A stretch of 64,000 nt of DNA from Flavobacterium degerlachei (GCF_900106645.1 NZ_FNMV01000013.1:1-64000); one strand, 5' to 3'. Shown: positions 38,138-47,706, counted from the stretch's first letter. A program made the numbers and translations. The notes: generated from the letters alone by a model not told the origin.

Positions 38138-40657
38138 TTATTTTGTAGATGTTGTTGTATTGCGTTTGTGCCATTTCCAGATTTCGATCCAACCCACAGA
38201 AACAGCGCTTACCAAAATGCAAATCCCAATTTGGTGGATTTGTAGAGGTAAAACCGAGAAAAATTCGGCAATAGGAGTAACGTAAATAATCAGTACTAGC
38301 ATTAGGAGTGTTGCTGAATTAGCGAATACCATCATGTTATTCTTGTTCTTCAATGAAGTAAAAACGGAATAATAAAACGAGCGATTGACTAATGACAAAA
38401 TTATGTTTGAAAATACTAAAGTGGTAAAAACCATCGTTCGCGTTAAATTTTCGCCTCCACCACTTTGCGCCGTTAACTGATACACAAATAATATTCCTAT
38501 CGTAATCACAATTCCTTGTATGATGCTTATCCCCATTTCTTTCAATGATAAAAAAGTGCTACCTAACTGTCGAGGCTTTTGTAACATACTATTTTTTTCT
38601 TCAGGTTCATTTTCATACACAATGGAACACATGGGGCCCATGACTAATTCTAAAAAAATAACGTGAACTGGGGTGAAAATATCCGGATAAATCCATCCTA
38701 AAAACAGCGGTAATGAAACCGTAAGGATAATAGGAATGTGTATGGAAACAATATATTGTACTGCTTTTTTGAGATTAGTATAGATACGACGTCCTGCAGC
38801 AACGGCGACAACCATTTTTGATAAATCATCATCGACCAAAATTAAGTCGGCAGCAGTTTTTGCGATTTCAGTTCCTTTCTTTCCCATGGCAATTCCAATG
38901 TGAGAAGCTTTTAACGCAGGCCCATCATTTACACCGTCACCAATCATGGCTACTACTTGATTGTCTTTTTTGAGTGCATTCACCACGGCTAATTTGGCCT
39001 CAGGGAACATACGGGTCAGAAGCGTAGAGTCGTGAATGGCTTTTAGCATTTCGCCATTATCGAGTTGCATAATTTCTTCGCCCTCCATCACAGAATCAGG
39101 GTTTTTGATACCAGCCATTTCTGCAATCGCTTTTGTGGTAACGCTATTGTCTCCTGTTATTACTTTTACCTGAATTCCGGCATCATAAAATTGCTGGATA
39201 ACTTGTTGAATATTGGCTTTTGGTGGGTCATAAAACACCACCAACCCTACAAAAATGAACGGGAGATCTTGTTGGTTTTTTGGATAATCTGTTCCTTTGA
39301 ACTCAGAATAGCCAACGCCCAAGATACGGTAGCCTTTGGATGCCAAAGTGTCTATAGTTTTATGTATTCTGGCTTTCTCTTCAGTGTTGAGGTTAGCTAC
39401 TTTTATAATGGTTTCAGGAGCACCTTTGGCTGCAATGATTCGCTTTCCTTCTTTATTTTGAAATAAATGGGTCATCATGGGAGGTTTCCCGTCAAGAGGA
39501 TATTCATGTACCATTGAAAAATCGCGTCTGCTGTCAGCAGTTGTTGTTTTTGCGTATTCACGGTGCAAACTTTTTTCCATTGGGTCAAAAGGAACGGGCT
39601 CGCTTGCCCACATGGCCGTTTCAATTACTTTTTCTGCGTTTTCATTTTTCCAATCTTCCTTTTCATATAGTTTATCACTATTGAAAGCATAGACGGATTG
39701 TAAGCTCATTTTGTTTTGGGTTATGGTTCCCGTTTTGTCGGTGCAGATAATCGTCGCACTTCCTAAGGTTTCTACTGTTCTGATTTTTTTGACAATTACG
39801 CCTTCTTTCATTAATCTCCACGATCCCAATGCCATAAAGGTGGTAAAGGCTACAGGGATTTCTTCTGGAAGAATGGACATGGCTAATGTCAATCCTTTCA
39901 ATAAACTGTTGAGTAAATCATGAGTTTTCCAGAAATAGACGCCCCAAACCAATAAGAAAATAATAATACCAATAATAGCCATACCCTTTACAAATTTTTC
40001 AATTTGTACTTGTAACGGTGTCGGTTCTTCTTTGATGTTAAGTAAAGAGCTTCCTAGTTTTCCTATTTCAGTTTTAGTTCCAATTTTATTTACTCTGTAA
40101 ACAGCTAGTCCTGATGCAACCAAGGTGCCGCTGTAAATGGTCTTGTTATCTGTTTTTTCTGATTTAAAAACAGCATAGGCTTCTCCTGTAAGCGCTGATT
40201 CATTTACTGAGAAATCATTACTGTGAACTATTTCTCCATCAGCATTAATAGTATTGCCTTCCTTGGCAATGACAAGATCATTGATAACAATCTCTTTGGT
40301 AGGAATGCTTTGTTCTAATCCGCTTCTAAGAACGGTACTTAATGGTTCATTCAGTTTTTCTAAAGCTTCCAATGCAATTCGGCTGCGGTTGTCTTGGTAA
40401 AAAGAAATTCCAGAAACGGCGATTATAGCAGCAAGCATAAAGTAGGCTTCATTGTTTTGGCCCAAAATAAAATAAATGATGGAAACCGCTATCAATAATA
40501 TAAGCATTGGTTCTTTGAAGAGATCAAAAAGGGCTAACCACCATCTGTATTTTTGCTTGTGTATTTGTTCGTTGTTACCAAACTGTTCTCTTGAGACTTG
40601 TACTTCAATATCGGTCAGGCCAATAATGCTGTCTGGAATATTTATTTTTTTTGACAT
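38138..40657 (-). CDS. Cation-translocating P-type ATPase
   Basis: This 839-residue ion pump has A-domain TGEA at 157-160, TM4 motif PEEIP at 264-268, phosphorylation site DKTGT at D307, nucleotide-domain KGAPE, and the hinge GDGVNDGPALKASHIGIAMG. Six C-terminal membrane segments are expected, giving ten in total as in P2 pumps. There is no N-terminal heavy-metal domain and no CPC motif, so it is not a P1B copper or zinc pump. TM6 reads LELVMGPMCSIVYENEP, not the Ca-ATPase NLVTDGLPA, so the ion is uncertain. A minus-strand TATATTTG at 40683-40690 is a likely -7 box. A rhodanese gene follows 7 nt later. Confidence 0.88.
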   Translation of the reverse strand: MSKKINIPDSIIGLTDIEVQVSREQFGNNEQIHKQKYRWWLALFDLFKEPMLILLIAVSIIYFILGQNNEAYFMLAAIIAVSGISFYQDNRSRIALEALEKLNEPLSTVLRSGLEQSIPTKEIVINDLVIAKEGNTINADGEIVHSNDFSVNESALTGEAYAVFKSEKTDNKTIYSGTLVASGLAVYRVNKIGTKTEIGKLGSSLLNIKEEPTPLQVQIEKFVKGMAIIGIIIFLLVWGVYFWKTHDLLNSLLKGLTLAMSILPEEIPVAFTTFMALGSWRLMKEGVIVKKIRTVETLGSATIICTDKTGTITQNKMSLQSVYAFNSDKLYEKEDWKNENAEKVIETAMWASEPVPFDPMEKSLHREYAKTTTADSRRDFSMVHEYPLDGKPPMMTHLFQNKEGKRIIAAKGAPETIIKVANLNTEEKARIHKTIDTLASKGYRILGVGYSEFKGTDYPKNQQDLPFIFVGLVVFYDPPKANIQQVIQQFYDAGIQVKVITGDNSVTTKAIAEMAGIKNPDSVMEGEEIMQLDNGEMLKAIHDSTLLTRMFPEAKLAVVNALKKDNQVVAMIGDGVNDGPALKASHIGIAMGKKGTEIAKTAADLILVDDDLSKMVVAVAAGRRIYTNLKKAVQYIVSIHIPIILTVSLPLFLGWIYPDIFTPVHVIFLELVMGPMCSIVYENEPEEKNSMLQKPRQLGSTFLSLKEMGISIIQGIVITIGILFVYQLTAQSGGGENLTRTMVFTTLVFSNIILSLVNRSFYYSVFTSLKNKNNMMVFANSATLLMLVLIIYVTPIAEFFSVLPLQIHQIGICILVSAVSVGWIEIWKWHKRNTTTSTK

Positions 40658-40761
40658 TGAAATCAGGATGAATTATGATACTCAAATATAAGATTTTTAG
40701 TTTTATTAAAAGAGTTGTTTTGCAGTGTTTTATAAATTTGATTATTAGATTTAATGTTCTT

Positions 40762-41931
40762 TTATTTCTTTTCTGAGGTCATGAAAATAAAATAAAGCAA
40801 TATTAGAATACTTGCCGTTCCAGTTACGATAAAAGTGGTGTTAGATCCGAAATTATACCAAATGAGTCCTGCGAAAGAACTTGCTAACATGGTGCAGAGA
40901 CTTTGGAAAGCTGAAAAAGTACCTATGGCTGTTGCAGTATCTTCTTTGTTTGTAATGTTGCTAATCCATGCTTTTGAAACGCCTTCTGTTGCTGCAGCGT
41001 AAATTCCATATAGGGCAAACAGTCCAATGAAAATATAAGTATTGTGATTGAAGCCCATTCCGAAATAGACAATGGCAAAAACTCCAATTCCGTAAATCAA
41101 CATTTTCTTTAATCCAATTCGATCTGCCAATATTCCTAAGGGAAGCGCAAACAGTGAGTAAACAAGATTGTAGAAAATATAAATACCAATTACTGCAGTA
41201 TCACTTAAGCCTGATTGTTTGGCTTGAAGCAAAAGGAAAACATCGGAGCTATTGAATAAGGTGAAAGCTAAAAGTCCAGTTACCACTTTTCGATATAGGG
41301 CTGGACTAGTTTTCCAGTAATTTAGAAAGGAAAAAAAAGGAGTTGGTTTCAGTTCGATACTATTTTTTCTCTTTTTCTCTTTCAAAAAAAAGGAGGCGCC
41401 TACTGCCAATAAGCCTGGAATAAAAGCAAGATAGAATAGGGTTTTATAATCTTCGGGGTAGAAGTAGAGGTATTGTAAAGCCAATAAAGGGCCTAGTACT
41501 GCTCCTAAAGTATCCATAGAACGATGAAACCCAAAAACTTTTCCTTTGGTTGCAGGAGTAGCTTCATTAGACAGTATTGCATCTCTAGCGCCTGTTCTGA
41601 TACCTTTTCCGAAACGGTCAATTGTGCGAGCAAAGAAAATCCATAGGGGGTAAATAAAGGCGGCCATCATGGGTTTTGAAATAGCGCTTAAGGCATAGCC
41701 CATTTGTACAAAAGGAACTCTTTTGCCGGTTACATCAGAGCGTTTTCCAAAATACCCTTTACTGAGTCCGGCAGTCGCTTCGGCAACACCTTCAAGAACT
41801 CCGATAAGAATGATTGAAAAACCGATAGATTTTAAATATATAGGCATTATAGGATACAGCATTTCGCTTGCGGTATCAGTAAACAAACTGATTAATGATA
41901 AAATCCAGACGGTCCGGCTGATGTTTTTCAA
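40762..41931 (-). CDS. MFS transporter
   Basis: This 389-residue protein has about twelve membrane segments. The N-terminus MKNISRTVWILSLISLFTDTASEMLYPIMP and the loop GKRSDVTGKRVPF (MFS motif A variant) fit a group of MFS carriers of unknown substrate. The start codon is a TTG at 41931; I found no suitable ATG upstream, and the first internal ATG (residue 24) would remove most of TM1, so TTG is retained. The mscS terminator lies about 40 nt upstream. Confidence 0.8.
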   Translation of the reverse strand: MKNISRTVWILSLISLFTDTASEMLYPIMPIYLKSIGFSIILIGVLEGVAEATAGLSKGYFGKRSDVTGKRVPFVQMGYALSAISKPMMAAFIYPLWIFFARTIDRFGKGIRTGARDAILSNEATPATKGKVFGFHRSMDTLGAVLGPLLALQYLYFYPEDYKTLFYLAFIPGLLAVGASFFLKEKKRKNSIELKPTPFFSFLNYWKTSPALYRKVVTGLLAFTLFNSSDVFLLLQAKQSGLSDTAVIGIYIFYNLVYSLFALPLGILADRIGLKKMLIYGIGVFAIVYFGMGFNHNTYIFIGLFALYGIYAAATEGVSKAWISNITNKEDTATAIGTFSAFQSLCTMLASSFAGLIWYNFGSNTTFIVTGTASILILLYFIFMTSEKK

Positions 41932-41970
41932 AATTTGAGATTGTTTGTTAATGTTCCTATAAATGTAAAT

Positions 41971-42007
41971 AAAAAGGTCTGAAAACCAATTGATTTTCAG
42001 ACCTTTT
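41971..42007 (-). terminator. Terminator of the MscS-family gene
   Basis: A perfect 14-bp stem (AAAAGGTCTGAAAA / TTTTCAGACCTTTT) is followed by a T run on the minus strand, 28 nt past the stop. Confidence 0.88.
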
Positions 42008-42035
42008 AAATTTGAACGGATTAAGCTATGAAAAA

Positions 42036-42947
42036 CTAATCTAGTTCTACATCTTCCTTTTTATCGGTCTCTTTCTCCGGTTCTTTAGTTTGGTGCACAA
42101 CCATCTGTGGAAATGGAATTTCAATTCCTTCTTTGTCGAAAGCTACTTTTAGCCTTTTGCGAAGTTCTCCGGTAATCTCCCATTGTTTGCTTGGTAAAGT
42201 TTCACCTAATATTTTTAACATTATGGCAGAATCGGCAAAATCATTCACTCTTAAAAACTGAGGAACAAGGATAATGGAGTCTTTCCAAATAGGATCGTGA
42301 GCTAGCTCAGTTCCAGTTCTGTTTATAACCGCTATCACATGTTCTAAATTAGAACTGTATCCTACACCTACATCAAGATTGATTCGTGAAAAATCTTTTG
42401 AGAAATTGGATACTTTTTTTATCTCCCCATGAGGAATATGGTGAACAGTTCCGTCAAGATCTCTTAACATTGTTTTTCTTAAACTGATTTCTTGAACAGT
42501 TCCACTTGCATTATCAAAGCTCACTACATCGCCTATACGGTATTGGTTTTCAAGAATGATAAAAAGACCTGAAATAATATCTCGAATCAGGTACTGTCCT
42601 CCAAAACCAAATGCCAATCCTACAATTCCTGCAGCAGCCAAGATTGGAGCGATTTCTACACCAAATTCTTGAAGCACCATTAAACCGGTAATAGTCAGCA
42701 ATGAAATGTTTGCCGTAGTGGTAAATATTTGGATCAAGGTGTTTTCTCTTTTTTCTTCAGCTTCTTTAGAGGAAATTCCGTCTGGTCTAACGGCGATACG
42801 AACTGCTTTTTCGATGAAAGTAGTGATTACTTTATTAAGGATTAAAGCTCCTATGATGAGAAATACGATTTTAAGTCCACTTGTCATAAGCCATGGAATT
42901 ATCAGCTCCGCATATTTTTCTGTATATTTCAATGCAATTTCCTTCAT
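42036..42947 (-). CDS. Mechanosensitive channel, MscS family
   Basis: This 303-residue protein has three N-terminal membrane helices, the third being the glycine/alanine-rich pore helix (PILAAAGIVGLAFGFGGQYLIRDIISGLFI). The beta domain follows (GDVVSFDNASGTVQEISLRKTMLRDLDGTVHHIPHGEI), with a C-terminal alpha/beta vestibule ending in a charged tail rich in Glu and Lys. The size matches the simple MscS class that opens at high membrane tension to release solutes on osmotic down-shock. It is monocistronic between two terminators. Confidence 0.92.
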   Translation of the reverse strand: MKEIALKYTEKYAELIIPWLMTSGLKIVFLIIGALILNKVITTFIEKAVRIAVRPDGISSKEAEEKRENTLIQIFTTTANISLLTITGLMVLQEFGVEIAPILAAAGIVGLAFGFGGQYLIRDIISGLFIILENQYRIGDVVSFDNASGTVQEISLRKTMLRDLDGTVHHIPHGEIKKVSNFSKDFSRINLDVGVGYSSNLEHVIAVINRTGTELAHDPIWKDSIILVPQFLRVNDFADSAIMLKILGETLPSKQWEITGELRKRLKVAFDKEGIEIPFPQMVVHQTKEPEKETDKKEDVELD

Positions 42948-42983
42948 GAATAATGTAATTTAATTCGTAATTATTTAATAAAC

Positions 42984-43019
42984 AAAAAGCCCAAAAACCA
43001 TATGATTTTTGGACTTTTT
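42984..43019 (-). terminator. Terminator of the DUF3276 gene
   Basis: The arms AAAAAGCCCAAAAA and TTTTTGGACTTTTT differ at one position; T run on the minus strand. Confidence 0.8.
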
Positions 43020-43055
43020 GCTTGTGGTGCAAAACATTTAATTTAAAAATAAATA

Positions 43056-43439
43056 TTAAATGTCATCAAAATCAATATCGATAAAACTTGATGTTTCGGG
43101 AACTGTTTCTTCAGCCAATACTTTTTCAGTAGTATATTCTTTTTTAAAATCTTTCTGATGTCTTTCGGATATTACTTCTTCGCCTTTGTGGTTCAAGACG
43201 TAGGAAGTCATTTCGTTAAGAATTTCTGAGAAAGCTGCAAAATCTTCTTTATATAAATATATTTTATGCTTTTTGAAGTGAAATGATCCATCCTCTTCGG
43301 TGAATTTTTTACTTTCAGTAATCGTAATATAATAATCATCCGCTTTTGTAGCTCTTACATCAAAGAAGTATGTTCTTCTTCCTGCACGCAAAACTTTAGA
43401 AAAAATCTCCTCTTTTTCTAACATGTCATTTTCTCTCAT
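43056..43439 (-). CDS. DUF3276 protein (PUR-domain-like)
   Basis: The protein has 127 residues. The core EIFSKVLRAGRRTYFFDVRATKADDYYITITESKKF, followed by KHKIYLYKEDFAAFSEIL, is the DUF3276 domain of Bacteroidota. It resembles the PUR nucleic-acid-binding fold; single-strand DNA or RNA binding is expected from the fold, not shown. The C-terminus is acidic (IDIDFDDI). A TTG at 43454 would add five residues; the ATG at 43439 is used. Confidence 0.85.
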   Translation of the reverse strand: MRENDMLEKEEIFSKVLRAGRRTYFFDVRATKADDYYITITESKKFTEEDGSFHFKKHKIYLYKEDFAAFSEILNEMTSYVLNHKGEEVISERHQKDFKKEYTTEKVLAEETVPETSSFIDIDFDDI

Positions 43440-43510
43440 AATCTTTTCAGTCAATTTATGGTTATTAAATCGTAACCAAAAATCCTAAAAATATATGTAT
43501 TAAACAACAA

Positions 43511-45271
43511 TTACAGCAATTCTTTTTCGGAAAGTTGTTTTAAATACAAGGAAGCATAATAGCCTTCTTCATTTATCAACTGGTTATGAGATCCTTGTTG
43601 GATGATTTTTCCGTCTTCAAGAATCATGATCTTATCTGCATTCTTAGCTGATGATACTCTATGACTAACAATAATGGTTGTTTTGTCTTTGCAAATTTCA
43701 TTTAGGTTATTTAATATAGCTTCTTCAGTTTCAGTGTCAACTGCTGATAAACAGTCATCAAAGAGTAAAATAGGTGGGTTTTTAATAATAGCTCTAGCTA
43801 TGGAAACCCGTTGCTTTTGTCCTCCTGATAATGTTATTCCTCTTTCGCCCAGAACGGTGTCGTATTGCTTGTTAAATCCAATAATGTTGTCATGTACAAC
43901 TGAATTTTTTGCCGCTGCAATTACTTCGTCCATGCTTGCGTCTTCCTTACCAAACTTGATATTATTCTTAATCGAATCAGAAAATAGAAATGCATCTTGT
44001 GGCACAATTCCAATGCTGTTTCTAAGATCAAAAAGGTTTAAAGAGCTAATCTCTTTATTGTCAATTGTGACTTTACCTTCAGTAACATCATACATTCGTG
44101 AAATTAAAGACAGAACAGTTGATTTTCCAGAACCCGTTTTACCAAGTATGGCTAAGGTTTCTCCTTTTTTGACTGTAAATGAAATATTTTTTATTGCTTT
44201 TATATTGGTGTCTTCATATGTGTAGCTTACGTTTTCGAATGAAATCGAGCCGTTTATGATGGATTTCTCTGGGTTCTTATTTGTTATTTCTGGCTCAATT
44301 TTAAGGAATTCATTCAATCTTTTTTGTGATGCTTCTGCCTCTTGAACCATAGAGGAAACCCAACCTAATGATGCTACTGGCCAGGTAAGCATGTTGACAT
44401 ATAAAATAAATTCGGCGATTGTACCAATACTTTTAATCGTTCCGTCAATATACATTAAACCTCCAAAATAAATCACTACAAGGTTACTAATACCGATAAG
44501 AGCCAACATAAGCGGCCCAAACAATGATTGTACTTTGGCTAAGTTTAAACTTTTTTGTTTGCTTTCGTTTGCCAGATTCACCATGTTGTTTTGATGTTGG
44601 TCTTCTAGTGAGTAGGCCTTAATTACACGGATTCCAGAAAATATTTCTTGTGTAAAACTAGATACTTTTGATAGGTATTGTTGGAAAATAGTGCTCCTCT
44701 TATTGATTTCTGAACTCAATTTAAAAATTCCATAAGACAACAAAGGCAAGGGAAGAATCGTGTATAAAGTTAATCTGGGAGAAACATTATACATGTACAT
44801 AATAACAATTGTAAAACGAATAATGGTATTTATGGTGTACATAACCGCTGGTCCTACGTACATTCTCACCTTCGAAACATCTTCACTTATACGGTTCATC
44901 AAATCACCTGTACGGTTCTTTTTATAGAAATTTTGGGATAAGTTTTCATACTGTCTAAACACCTCGTTTTTTAAATCAAATTCAATGTGTCGCGACATTA
45001 CAATTAGGGTTTGTCTCATCAAAAAGGTAAGAAATCCAGCAATAATTGTGGTGGCAATTATTAGTAAGATATTTGAAGTCAGCTCTTGACGAATTACTGA
45101 GGTGGCAATGGTTTTGTCTTTTGAAAAAGATTCAATAACCTTGAAAGATTTGCTGATCAGTTTTGGGGTGAACAGCATAAAGATTTGAGCAATTATGGTA
45201 AATAGTATTCCGAGTAAAAAGCGGTATTTATATTTAACGAAATATTTGTTTAAATAAAGTAATTCTTTCAT
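43511..45271 (-). CDS. ABC transporter, fused permease and ATPase
   Basis: This 586-residue half-transporter of the exporter (ABCB/MsbA) type would work as a homodimer. Six membrane helices fill residues 1-310, including the RTGDLMNRISEDVSKVR coupling segment. The ATPase domain has Walker A LGKTGSGKST, Q-loop VPQDAFLFSD, signature LSGGQKQR, Walker B ILLFDDCLSAVD and the H-loop VSHR. The residue after Walker B is Cys-free Asp, as in some exporters where Glu is otherwise usual. The substrate (lipid, drug or peptide) is unknown. It is divergent from leucine dehydrogenase. Confidence 0.92.
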   Translation of the reverse strand: MKELLYLNKYFVKYKYRFLLGILFTIIAQIFMLFTPKLISKSFKVIESFSKDKTIATSVIRQELTSNILLIIATTIIAGFLTFLMRQTLIVMSRHIEFDLKNEVFRQYENLSQNFYKKNRTGDLMNRISEDVSKVRMYVGPAVMYTINTIIRFTIVIMYMYNVSPRLTLYTILPLPLLSYGIFKLSSEINKRSTIFQQYLSKVSSFTQEIFSGIRVIKAYSLEDQHQNNMVNLANESKQKSLNLAKVQSLFGPLMLALIGISNLVVIYFGGLMYIDGTIKSIGTIAEFILYVNMLTWPVASLGWVSSMVQEAEASQKRLNEFLKIEPEITNKNPEKSIINGSISFENVSYTYEDTNIKAIKNISFTVKKGETLAILGKTGSGKSTVLSLISRMYDVTEGKVTIDNKEISSLNLFDLRNSIGIVPQDAFLFSDSIKNNIKFGKEDASMDEVIAAAKNSVVHDNIIGFNKQYDTVLGERGITLSGGQKQRVSIARAIIKNPPILLFDDCLSAVDTETEEAILNNLNEICKDKTTIIVSHRVSSAKNADKIMILEDGKIIQQGSHNQLINEEGYYASLYLKQLSEKELL

Positions 45272-45390
45272 TTTTTTAAGATATTCTGTATTGAAATGGG
45301 TTTTTTTATTGACTTTTAATCAATTTTTAATAATTGTAAATTTTATTTTTGGTACAAATGCTGTCAAATTGCTGATTTTCATTAAAAATA

Positions 45391-45421
45391 TTGACATATC
45401 TGTATTTTTTATGTAATTTTG
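45391..45421 (+). promoter_or_regulatory. Leucine dehydrogenase promoter
   Basis: TTG-N20-TAATTTTG, with the -33 element extended to TTGACA, lies 50 nt before the ATG. It is a very good match to the Bacteroidota consensus. Confidence 0.75.
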
Positions 45422-45471
45422 ATTTGTCTTTTTGACAAATTCATAATTTCACCATTATAAAAATTAACGAT

Positions 45472-46578
45472 ATGAATGCAGCTTTCACAACAGCAAAGGA
45501 ACTTCAAAAAATGGATCCCGTATTTGGACAATTATCATTTGATGATCATGAACAGATTGTTTTTTGCAACGACAAAGATACGGGTTTAAAAGCAATTATT
45601 GGTATTCATAATTCGGTTATGGGACCTGCTTTGGGAGGAACAAGGATGTTTAATTATGCAACTGAATGGGATGCGTTAAATGATGTATTGCGTCTTTCAC
45701 GCGGAATGACCTATAAAGCAGCGATTACGGGATTAAATATTGGTGGTGGGAAAGCCGTAATTTGGGGCGATGCCAAAACTCAAAAAACACCTGAATTGAT
45801 GCGCAAGTTTGGTGAATTTGTACATTCTTTAAGCGGAAGATACATTACTGCTGAAGATGTAGGAATGGAAACTAGTGATATGGATATCGTGAGAGATGTA
45901 ACGCCATACGTTACGGGGATTTCTGAATCAAGAGGTGGAGCTGGAAATCCATCACCTGTTACTGCTTATGGAGTATATATGGGGATGAAGGCAGCAGCAA
46001 AACATCAATTTGGCTCTGACGTGCTTACGGGTAAAAAAGTCTTGGTTCAAGGGATTGGTCACGTTGGGGAAACTTTAGTAGATTATTTAACTAAAGAAGG
46101 AGCTATTGTTACCATTGCTGATATCAATGAAGAAAAATTGTATGAAGTAGGTTCTAAATATAATGCTCAAATATTCACGGGTGAAGATTTATATACTGCT
46201 GATGTAGATATTTATGCGCCTTGTGCAATGGGAGCGACTCTTAATGACAATACGGTTCATAAAATAAAAGCAAAAGTGATTGCGGGTGCAGCTAATAACC
46301 AATTGGCAAACGAAGATATTCACGGTGCTATTTTACAGGAACGTGGTATTCTTTATGCGCCTGATTTCTTGATTAACGCTGGTGGTATTATCAATGTTTA
46401 TGCTGAATTAGCACATTATGGAAAAGAGGAGATAATGAGTAAAACAGAAAATATTTATAATACGACTTTAGAAATCATCGATTATGCAGTTGCAAAAGGA
46501 ATAACGACGCATCAAGCAGCGCTTACTATTGCTCAAAACAGAATCGATCAAAGAAGAATCGAGAACAGTAAAAAATAG
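45472..46578 (+). CDS. Leucine dehydrogenase (Glu/Leu/Phe/Val dehydrogenase family)
   Basis: This 368-residue NAD enzyme reversibly deaminates branched-chain amino acids to 2-oxo acids and ammonia. Motifs are GPALGGTR at 51-58, MTYKAAITGLNIGGGKAVI with K82 and K94 (substrate and catalytic lysines, 12 apart as in Bacillus LeuDH), the Rossmann loop VQGIGHVGETL, and AGAANNQL. Phe and Val dehydrogenases are close relatives, so exact specificity is inferred. It could start the leucine breakdown route that ends with the HMG-CoA lyase encoded at 54146. Confidence 0.9.
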   Translation: MNAAFTTAKELQKMDPVFGQLSFDDHEQIVFCNDKDTGLKAIIGIHNSVMGPALGGTRMFNYATEWDALNDVLRLSRGMTYKAAITGLNIGGGKAVIWGDAKTQKTPELMRKFGEFVHSLSGRYITAEDVGMETSDMDIVRDVTPYVTGISESRGGAGNPSPVTAYGVYMGMKAAAKHQFGSDVLTGKKVLVQGIGHVGETLVDYLTKEGAIVTIADINEEKLYEVGSKYNAQIFTGEDLYTADVDIYAPCAMGATLNDNTVHKIKAKVIAGAANNQLANEDIHGAILQERGILYAPDFLINAGGIINVYAELAHYGKEEIMSKTENIYNTTLEIIDYAVAKGITTHQAALTIAQNRIDQRRIENSKK

Positions 46579-46648
46579 TATTCAGAATTCATGAATCCCC
46601 ATTCAGTAGTTGTTTTATTGCGACCACTGAATGGGGATCATTGAATAC
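46578..46648. repeat. Nested inverted repeat after leucine dehydrogenase
   Basis: The inner arms ATCCCCATTCAGT and ACTGAATGGGGAT are perfect over 13 bp, and the outer arms GTATTCA and TGAATAC also pair. The element overlaps the stop codon. It has no T run, so it may terminate poorly, and it shares words with the element at 34604-34640. Confidence 0.55.
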
Positions 46649-46694
46649 TTTCAAAATAAGCAATTATATATTTTATTTTCAAGGATGAAATTCT

Positions 46695-46702
46695 TATTTT
46701 TG
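46695..46702 (+). promoter_or_regulatory. Candidate nusB -7 box
   Basis: TATTTTTG lies 29 nt before the GTG start; no clear -33 element. Confidence 0.4.
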
Positions 46703-46731
46703 CAAAATAATTTAACAAAAGTTCTTACAAG

Positions 46732-47676
46732 GTGGTAAATAGAAGACACATACGCGTTAAAGTCATGCAATCCATTTATGCGATGCATCAAAACGGTTCT
46801 GATAACTTAGAGAAAGAAGAAAAATTTCTTTTTTATAGTATCGACAATATTCAAGATTTATACCTTACAATGATTTCCTCTCTGATGGAAATTTGTAAAA
46901 AAGAAACAGTCTTTCTTCATAAATCAAGTCTTAAGCATCTTGCAACTCCTGAAGAACGCAAACCCAACGAAAAGTTTATTAAAAACAGTATTTTTCAAAT
47001 TCTAGCTGAAAACAATTCTCTAAGCATTGCTATGGAGACTCGTAAAATGGATGCTTGGACCTTGAATGATGATTATATTTCGTTGTTATTGAATGCTATA
47101 AAAGCGAGTACGTTGTATACTGATTACATGAGTAATCCAGTAAGTTCTTTTGAAGAAGACAGAAAGCTTATTGCCGATTTGTTTGTAGAAGTAATCGTGC
47201 CAAACGAAAAGCTGTACGAATTTTTAGAAGACGATAAACTTACTTGGATTGATGATATTCCATTGGTAAATACGCATATCATTAAGCAGTTGAAGGCAAT
47301 GAAACCTATCATGGATGATGATTTCACTGTTCCTAAAGTGTACAAGGATAGCGAAGACAAGGCTTTCGTTAAAGAATTGTTTAGAAAAACAGTTTTGAAC
47401 GAACCTGAATTAGCAAAGGAATTTGTTGATAAAACTCCAAATTGGGATAGCGATCGAATTGCTGAGGTAGATACCATTATTTTAAAAATGGCTATTTGTG
47501 AGCTTTTGAAATTCCCGTCAATTCCTGTTAAAGTAACTTTAAACGAATATTTAGAACTTGCCAAAGAGTATTCTACTCCAAAAAGTAGTATTTTTATCAA
47601 CGGTATTTTAGATAATTTAGTTAAAGAGCTGGAAGCCAATAAAAAAATGATTAAGACCGGTCGCGGATTAATGTAA
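46732..47676 (+). CDS. nusB: Transcription antitermination factor NusB, long form
   Basis: The protein has 314 residues, about twice the classic NusB length. The NusB N-terminal helix is RRHIRVKVMQSIYAMHQ and the C-terminal core is WDSDRIAEVDTIILKMAICELLKFPSIPVKVTLNEYLELAKEYSTPKSSIFINGILD. The extra 150 residues lie between these parts; this longer architecture is usual in Bacteroidota. NusB binds boxA RNA with S10 for rRNA antitermination. The start codon is GTG, since the N-terminal motif begins at residue 4 and there is no ATG upstream. yajC follows after 30 nt, likely in one transcript. Confidence 0.92.
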   Translation: MVNRRHIRVKVMQSIYAMHQNGSDNLEKEEKFLFYSIDNIQDLYLTMISSLMEICKKETVFLHKSSLKHLATPEERKPNEKFIKNSIFQILAENNSLSIAMETRKMDAWTLNDDYISLLLNAIKASTLYTDYMSNPVSSFEEDRKLIADLFVEVIVPNEKLYEFLEDDKLTWIDDIPLVNTHIIKQLKAMKPIMDDDFTVPKVYKDSEDKAFVKELFRKTVLNEPELAKEFVDKTPNWDSDRIAEVDTIILKMAICELLKFPSIPVKVTLNEYLELAKEYSTPKSSIFINGILDNLVKELEANKKMIKTGRGLM

Positions 47677-47706
47677 TAGTAATAAATAAAAAAAGAATAA
47701 AAAATT

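Noticed and set aside
43674..44225. 183-residue plus-strand frame
   Set aside because: Entirely inside the ATPase domain of the ABC transporter, whose motifs are all intact on the minus strand.
45272..45471. Shared regulatory region with a divergent promoter for the ABC gene
   Set aside because: The plus-strand promoter is clear, but no minus-strand TAnnTTTG could be found for the ABC transporter.
47124..47639. 171-residue minus-strand frame
   Set aside because: Shadow of the NusB C-terminal half; Ser-rich and without any domain.
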